Notes: generated by a model not told the origin, from the letters alone. 64,000 nucleotides of DNA from RYN-230 sp963717125 (GCA_963717125.1 CAVQVG010000007.1:248001-312000); one strand, 5' to 3'. Counted from the stretch's first letter, positions 47,499 through 56,052 are shown. Numbers and translations: made by a program.

Positions 47499-48270
47499 GT
47501 GAAGTTGTTCATTAGTTGGTCCGGGCCACTGAGCCAACAAGTAGCCAACATCCTAAGAGACTGGATACCGTCAGCTCTTCAGTCTGTGAATCCATTCATG
47601 TCAGCCTCAGACGTTGACAAGGGAGCCCGTTGGGCGATCAATATATCTCAAGAACTAGCGGAGTCCGATTACGGTATCATCTGTGTTACTCCCGACAATA
47701 TTGGTAGCCCTTGGCTGAACTTCGAAGCTGGAGCAATATCGAAATCAATCGAAAGAGGGAGAGTTTCTCCGTTTCTCTTCCGAGTCAAATCAAGCACCCT
47801 AACGGGACCGTTGGTGCACTTTCAGCATACCGTTTATAGTCGTGTTCGACGTATTTCAGCTCGTAAAGGGTATCAATAGCGCTTGCGCAAGCCCGATTCC
47901 AGATATAAGGCTTCCGGGCGTATTTGACGTTTGGTGGCCAAAGCTCAAGGAACAGTTCGACGCGATAAGTACATGTCAGGAATCACCTGCCCGTGCCCCT
48001 GAAGATATGCTCGCCGAATTGATCGACTTGGTGCGAGAGCTGCGAAAAACTGTATCTGGCGTTCCGATAGCAACAGTTAGTGGTGGCAACAGTCAGCACG
48101 CAGAGTTGGCAAAGAAGCTTAGCGAGGTAAGAATTAGTTATCTCGATAAGACCGAGGTCAGCTTCTTGCTCGCCCGCCTCCAAATCCTTACCGATTTGAT
48201 CGCCCATTCTCACGATTTCGACGATACCCGGATAGTGCAGATGTTCGTGGACTTGTTGCCCTTCTGGTAA
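47499..48270 (+). pseudogene. TIR-domain protein, frameshifted
   Basis: The N-terminal TIR domain (KLFISWSGPLSQQVANILRD, GARWAINISQELAESDYG, SPWLNFEAGA with the putative NADase Glu at residue 76) is in the frame of GTG 47499 (GAGG upstream). A C-terminal helical region (VFQLVKGINSA, EDMLAELIDLVRELRKTV) lies one frame over; the break is near 47838-47850. Restored length ~256 aa. Bacterial TIR domains cleave NAD+ or make signalling nucleotides in anti-phage systems. AT-richer than the core; convergent with the SLATT gene. Confidence 0.75.
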
Positions 48271-48367
48271 AGCAACTAGTACCGATGGTCGGGCCCGAGA
48301 TCTATAACAGTTCTCTTCGTACTGCGGAACTGCGCGGATGATGTCTAGCGGAATACCGTCTAGACAA

Positions 48368-48847
48368 TTACGGCTTGGGTCGCTCCGAGGCAACCCGCGA
48401 CCATCTGGCCATTTCCTCTCTTTCTATTCGAGAAACTGAGATAGCCAGGTTCTGATCCCTTGTTGAAGAATCCTCGTATGGCGTGGCACCGGTGTAATAT
48501 AGACGCCGTTCGAACTCGACGGCTTCACGGGCGGCACTAAATCTTAGATAGTTGTCTTTCCAATGGAATAGCGCTTGCAACCCTGAGAGTACTACTACAA
48601 TAGAGCCAAGTATTGCGGGCACAATAGCGCTATGTGGCGAGATAGCAGCGACAACTGGGATACACGCAGCAATAATGAGCAATGATGCCTGTGATAGTCT
48701 GTATGCCCTCCGGCTTCGAACGGCAGCGGTCCTATACCATTGGTAGGAATCATCCGCGAGTGTCAGGGCGTATGGGGTAGCGGTACCGATACCTGACGTA
48801 TCGCTTGCAGATCCATCCGCTATACCGTCTGCCACATCATCCGCCAA
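48368..48847 (-). CDS. SLATT/DUF4231 two-transmembrane protein
   Basis: 159 aa. YQWYRTAAVRSRRAYRLSQ leads to two helices (LLIIAACIPVVAAI; VPAILGSIVVVLSGLQALF), then HWKDNYLRFSAAREAVEFERRLYYTGATPY and ISVSRIEREEMARW, the DUF4231/SLATT pattern. SLATT proteins are predicted pore-forming effectors coupled to nucleotide-signal sensors in conflict systems. Start uncertain (TTG 48847 or GTG 48835); no strong site. 104 bp downstream of the 339-aa gene in the same direction and convergent with the TIR gene. Confidence 0.72.
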   Translation of the reverse strand: MADDVADGIADGSASDTSGIGTATPYALTLADDSYQWYRTAAVRSRRAYRLSQASLLIIAACIPVVAAISPHSAIVPAILGSIVVVLSGLQALFHWKDNYLRFSAAREAVEFERRLYYTGATPYEDSSTRDQNLAISVSRIEREEMARWSRVASERPKP

Positions 48848-48951
48848 TTCTAGGAACCCGGCATGTACCCAACGGCTCTTGAATCCTTTCTGTGGCGATT
48901 CACCATCCCGGCGGTGGCGAATGCGCTGAAGTTCGTCGTTCGCTAGTCAGC

Positions 48952-49971
48952 TCAGGTACCGTCAGTCTTACGCGGCTCGAAAAGGAAATCAAGAAAAGCA
49001 CGCCGCACCGACGGGTCGGACAAGGCATAAAGGGTGGTATGCACCCAATTGGGCACGACCGCGTCACTACAGAACCGCGCACCTAGCTGCATTGTCTCCA
49101 GCTCGAAACCAACAGAATTAGCGTCGAGCTTGTAGGGAAGTTTGTACGACGAATGCTCGGCCGCCGGAAAGGTTTCTTTGTATCGTTCATTGAAAGGTGG
49201 CCTGAAGTAACGAATCAGGCACCCCTCTGCCAGGGTAGTCATTTCGTTGCCTGGCAGCTTCGCCGATTGAATACCCATCATATTAGAGATGGCTGTGTCA
49301 TTACTTGCAATACCTTTCCAGGGCCCCATCAGACTCATTGAACTGTGCTCGTCAAACCTAAATACGGTGATCCAGGCCTGCCGATCTGAGCCTCGGTCAT
49401 TTATCTCACCCAAGATCTTCTGCAGTGTCTCATGATTCGCCAGTCGTCGAAGTGCATCACGGCTGCCATCCTTGCCGTAGGCTTGACCAACGTACTGCAC
49501 GGACAGGTCGAGCATGTCTCGATCTATCTGCTCGGGGCGAGCATCATGAAGCGGTGGCGGCATAAAGCTTGCTAGTAGAAGAGCTGTCGGGATGTTCGTT
49601 CTTATCTCACCCGTCGCCAGAAGAAATGCTGCATTTGAGCCTCCGTCGGTGATCTTTACCGTAGTGCCTTGCGGCAAAGGAGTCTGAATCCCGAAGCGTA
49701 CGGTAGAACTTTCATCCGCTGTCGAGATAGTGACATCGAATGTGCTGACTCCGTCTTCTTCGGTGACAAGCTCGGCAGACGTTAGGCGGAGACGCGGCCG
49801 GGTGCAGATCGCGTAAACGTGGCAGCCGTCAGGGATCTGTGCTAACTGGTCCGGCCTAGACAGAGCGCCGACAGTCATAGTTGCAGCGTACGTGCAGGTC
49901 ATAATCAATGCACTTTCGATGTCGTACTTATATTGCGGGCGCCCGCCGCTACAACCTCTCTTCTTAGCCAT
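48952..49971 (-). CDS. uncharacterised protein, possibly GIY-YIG-like nuclease
   Basis: 339 aa. N-terminal beta-rich domain of unknown type. C-terminal part has VQYVGQAYGKDGSRDALRRL, an ANH after it, and downstream AEGCLIRYFRPPFNERYK. The order YVG, Arg, His, Glu, then LI..(R/K)P..N resembles GIY-YIG nucleases, which use Tyr, Arg and Glu to cut DNA. This is pattern-based inference; the first GIY strand is not evident. ATG 49971 has a poor ribosome-binding site. Upstream of and co-directional with the SLATT gene. Confidence 0.5.
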   Translation of the reverse strand: MAKKRGCSGGRPQYKYDIESALIMTCTYAATMTVGALSRPDQLAQIPDGCHVYAICTRPRLRLTSAELVTEEDGVSTFDVTISTADESSTVRFGIQTPLPQGTTVKITDGGSNAAFLLATGEIRTNIPTALLLASFMPPPLHDARPEQIDRDMLDLSVQYVGQAYGKDGSRDALRRLANHETLQKILGEINDRGSDRQAWITVFRFDEHSSMSLMGPWKGIASNDTAISNMMGIQSAKLPGNEMTTLAEGCLIRYFRPPFNERYKETFPAAEHSSYKLPYKLDANSVGFELETMQLGARFCSDAVVPNWVHTTLYALSDPSVRRAFLDFLFEPRKTDGT

Positions 49972-50361
49972 GAGCTACAGTGTGGCTCGGCCACAGGCTC
50001 TTGGCAACGCGGCTATGGCCACGGGTGGAATACCTCCAGGACCCGGCCATCTTCCTGATAAGCGCCGCAGCGCGTGGCCTAGTAGTCCTGCTGCCGCGGC
50101 TCGTGGTGTCGGCCGCTGGGCCAGTCGGGCGCAGGCTCCTGCGGTTAGCGCGGCGGGACGCGCGTACCCGACTTCGTAGTGCGGTTGACGCTGAAGCGTC
50201 AAGCAGGCTAACCAGGTACAGCAGCAAAGTACAGCAACCGCAGCGAACGCTGCCGACCACATCGACGAGCATTGGCCTCGTGGCCTGCGCCAACGACCTC
50301 CAGCGACCTTCCCGCCCCTCGATGGTAAGGAGAAGGTCCAAACCGATTTGCGAAGCAGAGC
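49972..50361. other. 390-bp gap without a convincing gene
   Basis: Holds element palindrome 6. The long open frame on the plus strand (49980 onward) is arginine/leucine-rich, lacks a ribosome-binding site and resembles no family. Promoter region of the 339-aa gene is expected here. Confidence 0.4.
50186..50201. promoter_or_regulatory. element palindrome 6 (TGACGCTGAAGCGTCA)
   Basis: Near-perfect dyad, TGACGCT/AGCGTCA arms separated by GA. About 215 bp upstream of the 339-aa cargo gene, between it and the nuclease-like gene. Confidence 0.75.
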
Positions 50362-50907
50362 TCAGCTCATAATCAGGAGCTGGGCCTTACCGGCACTGCG
50401 ATCCGAGGCAGGATCGGACCGTACGGGTTCGCCCAGCGCGCGAGGTTCTGACTCAAGGTGTACTTCTACACCGTAGAACTCGATCTTGCCAGCGAAAACC
50501 TCGTTGAGTTGCTGGAGCGCCCGCCGATGCTCGGGCCTAATTCCGCCCGAGATGCGCCAGCGCACGTCGGAGGCAACCAGCCAGATGATGACGTCGGCCT
50601 TCGACTCCAGTGCGTAGAGGACAACTTGGCCGAAGTGACCATGATCACTTGGCCCGTGCTGATTCTCTATGATCACCAACCGTCCGAAGCTGTCTCTTGC
50701 ACCGATGTCGGCTCTGAAGGTGCCGACGGCAACCTCCCTGCCGGTTGGCTCAAGCCGCATCCCAAGTTCCTGGCCCAGCTCGTGCAGGTTTTCAAGTACC
50801 CACGGTGTTAGATCGCGGACTTCGCTCGGCCAGTGCTGCTTGGCAGAGCCAACGGCGCTCGCCTCTATAGATTCCCAGTCGAACTCGTCCGCATCGGAAT
50901 CAGGCAT
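50362..50907 (-). CDS. PD-(D/E)xK nuclease-like protein (DUF4268-like)
   Basis: 181 aa. TGREVAVGTFRADIGARD...RLVIIENQHGPSDHGHFGQVVLYAL gives the D-(x)n-ExQ arrangement of one PD-(D/E)xK group in which Lys is replaced by Gln, followed by VIIWLVASDVRWRI and HRRALQQLNE. Related proteins are linked to restriction and DNA-repair loci. ATG 50907. Last gene before the right att of element A; probably defence cargo. Confidence 0.68.
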   Translation of the reverse strand: MPDSDADEFDWESIEASAVGSAKQHWPSEVRDLTPWVLENLHELGQELGMRLEPTGREVAVGTFRADIGARDSFGRLVIIENQHGPSDHGHFGQVVLYALESKADVIIWLVASDVRWRISGGIRPEHRRALQQLNEVFAGKIEFYGVEVHLESEPRALGEPVRSDPASDRSAGKAQLLIMS

Positions 50908-51299
50908 GGATCAAGGATGACATCCGCTGATGCCGACAGAGCCGGGCCAAAGCTCATCAATGACGAGTGCCTGGTTGGTCGTCACGCACGTGTCCCGTCT
51001 CTGCGTCCGTCAGATCTTGGTGACCTGCGCTCAGGAGGCCCCGCGGCGCGCTAAGCCGGGGCACAGTCGAGGCACATAACCTTGCGATCTGCCAAGGAAG
51101 CGATGAGAACAGCTGAGATCACAGCCCCAGTTCAGCCCGCATGTAGCCTGTATCAGCCAAGGTCAGCGACCCCCGGGCACAAGACCCGGCCTACAGGCCG
51201 ACTCGACTCCGCCGTCAAGACATCCTTGACAGCGAAAGAGAAAACAGCAGGGCTAGGTATCCAAGTACGGGGAACAGTCCCCCACGCCGCCCAGACGAT

Positions 51300-51315
51300 T
51301 GACACTTAACTGTCA
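51300..51315. promoter_or_regulatory. element palindrome 7 (TGACACTTAACTGTCA)
   Basis: Outer TGACA/TGTCA perfect, TTAA centre. It is 36 bp from palindrome 8 and close to the att end, so it may affect excision as well as transcription. Confidence 0.7.
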
Positions 51316-51335
51316 GCTCGAAGCCCCGAACCGCT

Positions 51336-51352
51336 TGACACTTGGAGCGTCA
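51336..51352. promoter_or_regulatory. element palindrome 8 (17-bp variant)
   Basis: TGACACTTGGAGCGTCA, one base longer in the centre than the other copies. Its distance from copy 7 is about three to four helical turns. Confidence 0.55.
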
Positions 51353-51379
51353 AGCACACGGATCTCGGGACTTTCCGGG

Positions 51380-51401
51380 TTGGGGACCACTATGGGGACC
51401 A
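51380..51401 (+). repeat. integrase arm-type repeats, right end of element A
   Basis: TTGGGGACCA (51380-51389) and ATGGGGACCA (51392-51401), the same 10-mer as at 34912-34932, about 100 nt inside the right att. Matching repeats at both ends support 34821-51543 as one Int-recognised unit. Confidence 0.6.
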
Positions 51402-51499
51402 CACGGCTATGCCACGCATCGAACAAACCGCACGTCAGCGAACACAGTGTCCAGCACGTAAAACACGCTCTGAGCTGCGATGACTCCTAACCCCACGTC

Positions 51500-51543
51500 C
51501 TGGGGGTCAAGGGGTCGCCGGTTCAAATCCGGCCGTCCCGACC
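51500..51543 (+). other. att site 2 (element A right end / segment B left end)
   Basis: 44-bp exact copy of the tRNA-Pro 3' end. The upstream half of the tRNA is absent, so it is not a functional tRNA gene. Confidence 0.92.
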
Positions 51544-51557
51544 AACGTTGCAGGTCA

Positions 51558-51589
51558 GAGGCCATTTCGCCACCCGGCGAGATGGCCTC
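51558..51589. terminator. hairpin after att 2 (tRNA-type terminator)
   Basis: gaggccat (51558-51565) pairs with atggcctc (51582-51589) and inner tcgcc with ggcga. In the copy at 61888-61919 the inner stem is tcacc/ggtga, a compensatory change that supports the structure. Likely the original terminator of tRNA-Pro carried along with the att flank. Confidence 0.65.
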
Positions 51590-51596
51590 AAGATCG

Positions 51597-51617
51597 TTTG
51601 ACCGCAGTTTGACCGCA
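51597..51617 (+). repeat. arm-type repeats after att 2
   Basis: TTTGACCGCA at 51597-51606 and 51608-51617, an 11-bp period, 53 nt from the att core. Spacing and position mirror TTGGGGACCA at element A's int-side end, suggesting binding sites for a different integrase. Confidence 0.5.
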
Positions 51618-51736
51618 GGATTTGGCGGCATCCCGTGTTCAAAAAGAGTCGTCAGTGTCACCGTCCGGCAAGGGTCGGATGTGGCCGGACGCATACCCTT
51701 GGTAGTTGATTGTCGATCAACCGTGGGGTGGTGCGC

Positions 51737-52978
51737 GTGCTCGATGATCTCGCCGGCAAGCGGACTGGTGAGCGCATCCAGATCCTGCGCGAGCGCAAGA
51801 GCCTGTCCCGGCCCGTGCTCGCCGGGCTGGTGGGCATGTCCGCGTCCTGGCTGAAAGGGATCGAGCAGGGCCGGCGTCTGCCGCCCCGCCTGCCGGTGCT
51901 GGTCAAGCTGGCGGAAGCGCTCGCCGTCGGTGATGTGGCCGTGCTGGCCGGGACGGACATGGACCTGGGCGGTTCCACCTCGGTTCCGGTGGCGTCCTTC
52001 GCCCGGATCCCGCATGACGCGGTACCCGCCATTCGGGACGCGATCCGCGACCCCATGCTGTCCTCGCCGGGCGCGCCTGTTGATGTGGAGAGCCTGGTGT
52101 CGCGGACGGCGGATGCGTGGCGGCTGTGGCACACCTCGCGGGAGCACCGCACGGAGGTGGGCCGCATCCTTCCCCGCCTGGTCACCGATGCGCGGGCGGC
52201 GGCCCGGTCGGCTGAGGGAGCGCAGCGGCGTACCGCGAACGCGGTGCTGGCCGAGATCTACGCGCTAGTGCAGCACGAGATCGTCTGGGCCAGCGAAGCG
52301 GAACTGACTTGGACGGTCGCCGACCGGGCCATGACCGCCGCGCAGGAGGCCGACACGCCGGTCGCACTGGCCGGGGCGGCGTGGACGCTGGGGATGGTCC
52401 AGCGGTCGGCCGGTGATGTCAACGGTGCGCTGTCGCTGGCCCGGGATGCCGTCGAGTTGCTGGAGCCCTTGCTGGATACCGGGGACCCGGACGTGCATGG
52501 CCTGGCCGGGGCGCTTGAGTTGCACGCGGCCACGACGTGCGCGAAGGCGGGCGGGGAGGGAGACGCCTGGCGATACTGGGACCGGGCCGGCGTCATCGCA
52601 CGTGGCCTGCCCGGTGGCTACCACCATCCGTGGACGATGTTCGGGTCATCGAATGTGGACTTGCATGCGGTGTCGATCAACGCGGACCTGGCCAAGTCGC
52701 AGGAGGCCCGCAGCCGCGCCGAGCAGATCGACCCGGACAGCATCCCCAGCCGGGAACGCCGTGGCCGTCTGGGCGTGGAGATCGCACGGTCCTATGGCCA
52801 GCGGCAGGACTACCCGGGCATGCTGCACTGGCTGGAGCTGGCCTATCAGACATCGGCCGACTCGGTGCGTTACTCCCCCTCGGCCCGGCAGCTGGCCTCG
52901 GAAGCCGTCGACCACGGCGGCCCACTGATCAGTCGCCGTGCGCGCCTCCTAGCAGGCAGTCTCGGTCTGCCCCTCTAA
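51737..52978 (+). CDS. XRE-family regulator with TPR-like domain, copy 1
   Basis: 413 aa. XRE helix-turn-helix at residues ~12-65 (RIQILRERKSLSRPVLAGLV, SASWLKGIEQGRRLPP), then a long alpha-solenoid ligand-binding part (LAGAAWTLGMVQRSAGDVNG, LHWLELAYQTS). GTG 51737 matches the ATG of copy 2. Proteins of this plan sense small molecules or peptides in actinomycetes. It heads a four-gene cluster with 4-nt overlaps downstream. Likely the regulator of this integrated module. Confidence 0.87.
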   Translation: MLDDLAGKRTGERIQILRERKSLSRPVLAGLVGMSASWLKGIEQGRRLPPRLPVLVKLAEALAVGDVAVLAGTDMDLGGSTSVPVASFARIPHDAVPAIRDAIRDPMLSSPGAPVDVESLVSRTADAWRLWHTSREHRTEVGRILPRLVTDARAAARSAEGAQRRTANAVLAEIYALVQHEIVWASEAELTWTVADRAMTAAQEADTPVALAGAAWTLGMVQRSAGDVNGALSLARDAVELLEPLLDTGDPDVHGLAGALELHAATTCAKAGGEGDAWRYWDRAGVIARGLPGGYHHPWTMFGSSNVDLHAVSINADLAKSQEARSRAEQIDPDSIPSRERRGRLGVEIARSYGQRQDYPGMLHWLELAYQTSADSVRYSPSARQLASEAVDHGGPLISRRARLLAGSLGLPL

Positions 52979-53090
52979 CTGCGGGGCGCACACTGCACCT
53001 CATCTCGCCCGGCTACGTACCGCGCCTTTCTGCGCACGCATTGCCGCCTACTGTCACAGGCGCATCAGCGAGCGGACGGAAGGCATGGAA

Positions 53091-53165
53091 ATGAGCAGAC
53101 CTGGCTACGACGCGGCGTTAATCGCCGCGCAGGGACGGGCCGGCACACCAGGTGGCGACGAATGA
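53091..53165 (+). CDS. very small protein (24 aa), copy 1
   Basis: MSRPGYDAALIAAQGRAGTP then GGDE. It ends in an ATGA overlap with the 71-aa gene; GGAAGG lies 7 nt before ATG 53091. The longer 39-aa form in copy 2 (63454) shares GYDA(A/K)LIA(A/P)QGR(A/P)G(T/A)PGG, so the frame is conserved; copy 1 has lost about 15 N-terminal residues. Confidence 0.45.
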   Translation: MSRPGYDAALIAAQGRAGTPGGDE

Positions 53166-53377
53166 GCGGCAACGGCGCGGACCGTGAGCTGGCCATGCTG
53201 CGCGCTGAGTTCCCCGGCCATCTGATCGGTGAGGAATCCATCATGGGCCGGATTCGATACGTTGCCCGCCGCCGCGAAGAAGGTACGAACCCGCACACCG
53301 TCGTCACACCAGACCTTGGTGAGCTGCGGGCCGCGCTGGCGGCTGGGCAGGCGGTGACGCGGCAGGTGGACGGATGA
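53162..53377 (+). CDS. small conserved protein, copy 1
   Basis: 71 aa. ELAMLRAEFPGHLIGEESIM, RIRYVARRREEG, NPHTVVTPDLGELRAAL. The start overlaps the 24-aa gene and the stop overlaps the double-HTH gene (ATGA), so it is translated as a unit. No named family; compositionally like small actinobacterial proteins beside DNA-binding regulators. Confidence 0.72.
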   Translation: MSGNGADRELAMLRAEFPGHLIGEESIMGRIRYVARRREEGTNPHTVVTPDLGELRAALAAGQAVTRQVDG

Positions 53378-53967
53378 GCAGGAGCGCGGAAGTGGTGGCC
53401 GCCGTCCGCGAACTATCGGGCCCCGGGGTGAAACAAGTAGAGATCGCCACCAAAGCGGGTTGCTCGAAGTCGCAAGTCTCGCTAGCCACAGGCCTGCTCA
53501 CCCGGGCGCCCGACCTGGCTGAGGCCGTATCCGCCGGGCGTCTGGGACTGTCGCGAGCATCAGCCATGGCACGTCAGCGCCAGCCGCCAGCACCGTCGTC
53601 CGGCCTGCCCGATGACGCGGAGTGGCTCCCGCCAGTGTTCTTGACGGTGACGGAGGCGGCGGCGAAGCTCTCCCGGCACCGGTCGGCGGTCCTGCGGATG
53701 CTTCACGCTGGCAAGCTGCGCGGCGTGAAGCTCGGCCGGTCCTACCGGATCGGCGATCCGGTCTACCTCTGCTTCGGAGCCGGGCAGCCACGTGAACGCC
53801 GCTCGCTCACCGTCGAGGAGTGCGCCCGCATCCTGCGCTGCTCACCGGCGACGGTCTACAGCCTGCTCCACTACGGCCACCTGGTCGGCGAGCGGAACGG
53901 CGAGCAGGGCAACTACCGGATACAGGTCACCGAGTTCCAGCGGTTCATCAGCAACGCGACGCGATGA
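53374..53967 (+). CDS. double helix-turn-helix protein (excisionase-like)
   Basis: 197 aa. An N-terminal HTH (VKQVEIATKAGCSKSQVSLA, residues 18-40) and two HTH_17-type winged helices: LTVTEAAAKLSRHRSAVLRML with KLGRSYRIG, and LTVEECARILRCSPATVYSLL with GNYRIQVTEFQRF. Such proteins act as excisionases or repressors in actinomycete elements; with no integrase in segment B it may serve the int of element A or another locus (inference). Confidence 0.78.
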   Translation: MSRSAEVVAAVRELSGPGVKQVEIATKAGCSKSQVSLATGLLTRAPDLAEAVSAGRLGLSRASAMARQRQPPAPSSGLPDDAEWLPPVFLTVTEAAAKLSRHRSAVLRMLHAGKLRGVKLGRSYRIGDPVYLCFGAGQPRERRSLTVEECARILRCSPATVYSLLHYGHLVGERNGEQGNYRIQVTEFQRFISNATR

Positions 53968-54026
53968 CCGTAGCGGGTTTACCCGAGCCGACCGGCAGGC
54001 CGCTCCATTCTGCGCCAATACGGCAC

Positions 54027-54350
54027 TCACCGGCGCCGACCAGCCCTTCTGGGCGGCTGGCGTGCTGCACCTGGCCGCGCGTAGGTATCGCCTTCGGAGG
54101 CGGTCGCCAGGGCAAGCCGCAGCGGTACCGGAAAGTCCCGGTTGGCGATGTCGCCCCGGCCAGCTGGCCGGGCTTGGTGTGGCCGTTGTGATGGCGCGGC
54201 GCGGGCCGCCCGGAAGGCCGCGTGCAAGTGCTCGGCTGACCTGCGCGCTGCAGCCGCCTGCGCGGCATGCCCCTGGGCGTCGCGCAGCTCGCTTACCGCC
54301 GCTGTGAGAGCAGCAAGACTGGCCACCAGCGCACCAGCCGGGAAGTGTCG
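54027..54350 (-). pseudogene. possible relaxase C-terminal remnant
   Basis: VASLAALTAAVSELRDAQGH, AAQAAAARRSAEHLHAAFRA and NRDFPVPLRLA resemble the Ala-rich C-terminal tail of actinomycete relaxase/mobilisation proteins. The frame is cut by a stop at 54351-54353 with no catalytic domain upstream. It could instead be a small free-standing protein from GTG 54326. Identification from memory, low certainty. 53968-54026 shows nothing else. Confidence 0.35.
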
Positions 54351-54363
54351 CTAGCCGATTCCG

Positions 54364-55249
54364 TCAGCGCTGGAGTTCCTTGGCCACCGTCAGCAGCAGA
54401 TCTCGCGAGGCGGCCTGGCCCAGCGAACAGCCGAGGATAGCGGCGTGAGCAGCACGGTAACGCTGCACCTCGTGGGGCTTGTCGAGGTACAACTCACCAG
54501 TTAGCCCACCGGCATAGACAATGGCCGTATCGGTCTGCGCCTCGCGGCTGCCGGGCGGGAAGTGCAGCAGCGTGAACCCGCCTGTGACCAGCCCGGGGTG
54601 CATCCCCGCGCGGTAGGGCACCACCCGCAGGCACACGTTCGGCTGCGCGGCCATATCGGCCAGGAACCGCAACTGCCCGGCCATCACCTCCGGGCCGCCC
54701 ACGGGACGGCGCACCAGAGCCTCATCCACCGCGATCGTCACCTCAAGCGGCGCGCTGGCCCGGGTCACCATCACCCGCCGCGCCATGCACTCACCCACCA
54801 GCCGGTCAACCTCGCCGCCGCTGCGGTCGCTGCTAGTGATGATGCGTGCGGGCATACGCTTCGGTGCGTAGCAAGCCCGGTACCTGCCAGGGCGCGTACC
54901 CCGCCAGCGTGCACGCGGCGTCCTCCAGAGCCGTATAGATGCTGAACTCGTCAGGGATGGTCTGGTCGTAGGCGCACCACCAGCCATCCGCCCGGGTCTG
55001 CCGGGCCAGCCCAGCCAGCGCCCGGGTCAGGCCCGCCCCCGCGCCATAAGTGGCGCACATGGCCTCGACGTCCAGGGCGCGCAGCGTGGTCTGGCCGGTC
55101 TCGATCCGCCACATCTTCGGCTCGGACCACTCCATGACCCTGGCGGCCATCTTGACCGTCAGCCCGGCCCGCTGCCGCAGGCCACGCAGGTGGTGCCCGA
55201 GCACCCGCCGGGGCACGGCCGAGGCGGCCACCGTCTCAGCGGGCTGCAT
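54364..55249 (-). pseudogene. XRE/DUF5753 (Scr1-type) regulator, frameshifted
   Basis: N-terminal HTH (GHHLRGLRQRAGLTVKMAAR, WSEPKMWRIETGQ) and the start of DUF5753 (SIYTALEDAACTLAGYAPW, VPGLLRTEAYA) are in the frame of ATG 55249. The rest of DUF5753 (RRVMVTRASAPLEVTIAVDE, QLRFLADMAAQPNVCLRVVP, PHEVQRYRAAHAAI) follows one frame over, with the break near 54845-54852. Restored length ~294 aa. These regulators pair with DUF397 proteins; no DUF397 gene is seen here. Confidence 0.75.
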
Positions 55250-55989
55250 CGGCTGGCGGTGGCTGGGAAGCGGTCAGTGCGGCGGCAGGCTGGCCGAGCG
55301 CGACGGCGAGCCGGGCCAGGGTGCGACCCCGGCAGCGGGCACTGGGCTGGCGTTCCAGCCGGATCACCGTCGAGTGGCCGACTCCCGCCTTCCCAGCGAG
55401 TTCGGCCGCCGTCAGGCCGTGCTGGCGGCGTAACTGCCGCAGCCGCGCCCCGTCGACGACGGTGAGCCAGCGGTTCGGCGGGCGGACCGGGTTGAGTGTG
55501 CCAGTCATGAGCGGCTCATCTCCCGTGGCGATGACCTGGACTGGGTGTGCAAGGTGCGCGAGCTGGTCGATCAGCAGCCAGGGATTCACGGTGGGCTCGC
55601 GGGCCAGACGGCGCAGCCAGTCCCCAGCCGCACGGCCATCGCGGCTGGGCGAGCTGGGTGAACTGGCGGGCGAGCTGCTCGTGGCGGGCCAGGGTGATGG
55701 GGTCGCAGCGGGCCGGGAACGGCACCATTCCCGGGGTGAGCCGTACCGGTCTGGCCGAGTCGTCCCGGCCCTCGGCCAGGTAGAACGGGGAGACCTTGAG
55801 CACGTCAGCCAGGGCGAAGATGTGGCTGGCGCTGCGCAGCGAGCGCTGCCCGTTTTCGACCATGGACACCAACGCGGGCGAGATGCAGGCCAGCTCCGCC
55901 AGCGCGACCTGGGACAAGCCCCGCCGCAGCCGCAGCGTCCGCAACCGCACTCCCGCGTCATCACGCGCCAGGTCGAGACGCTTGGTCAC
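55236..55989 (-). pseudogene. two-HTH XRE regulator, frameshifted
   Basis: The N-terminal XRE domain (RLRTLRLRRGLSQVALAELA, ISPALVSMVENGQR, DVLKVSPFYLAEGRDD) is in the frame of ATG 55989. Past FTQLAQ the sense continues in another frame as RDGRAAGDWLRRLAREPTVN, LIDQLAHLAHPVQVIATGDE, then a second HTH (RLRQLRRQHGLTAAELAGKA, GVGHSTVIRLERQ). The break is near 55640-55652; restored length ~250 aa. Overlaps the DUF5753 gene start by 14 bp. An internal ATG at 55508 could yield the second HTH alone as a 90-aa protein. Confidence 0.68.
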
Positions 55990-56052
55990 GGTGCCACCTC
56001 GCAGACAAGATGGGTGCCGGAGACTGCGTTCGGAAAGAAGTCGAAGACAGAG

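Larger units (their letters stand above)
50908..51499. other. right-end non-coding region of element A
   Basis: About 590 bp with two palindromes (51300, 51336) and the arm-type repeats (51380-51401). Short plus-strand open frames at 51082 and 51299 lack ribosome-binding sites and known domains. Confidence 0.4.
51544..53590 (+). repeat. 2.1-kb module, copy 1 of a diverged duplication
   Basis: Sequence from the end of att 2 through the first third of the double-HTH gene is repeated from 61873 to the window end: hairpin, arm-like repeats, 413-aa XRE gene, small gene, 71/72-aa gene and double-HTH gene in the same order. The XRE proteins differ at about 23 of 413 positions by eye. The copies are old enough to have small indels. 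Confidence 0.9.

Noticed and set aside
49980..50372. 130-codon plus-strand frame in the palindrome 6 region
   Set aside because: No ribosome-binding site, biased Arg/Leu/Ser content, and it contains the operator-like palindrome.
51500..51543. Second and third tRNA-Pro genes
   Set aside because: Only the 3' part is present at att 2 and att 3; acceptor 5' strand and D arm are missing.
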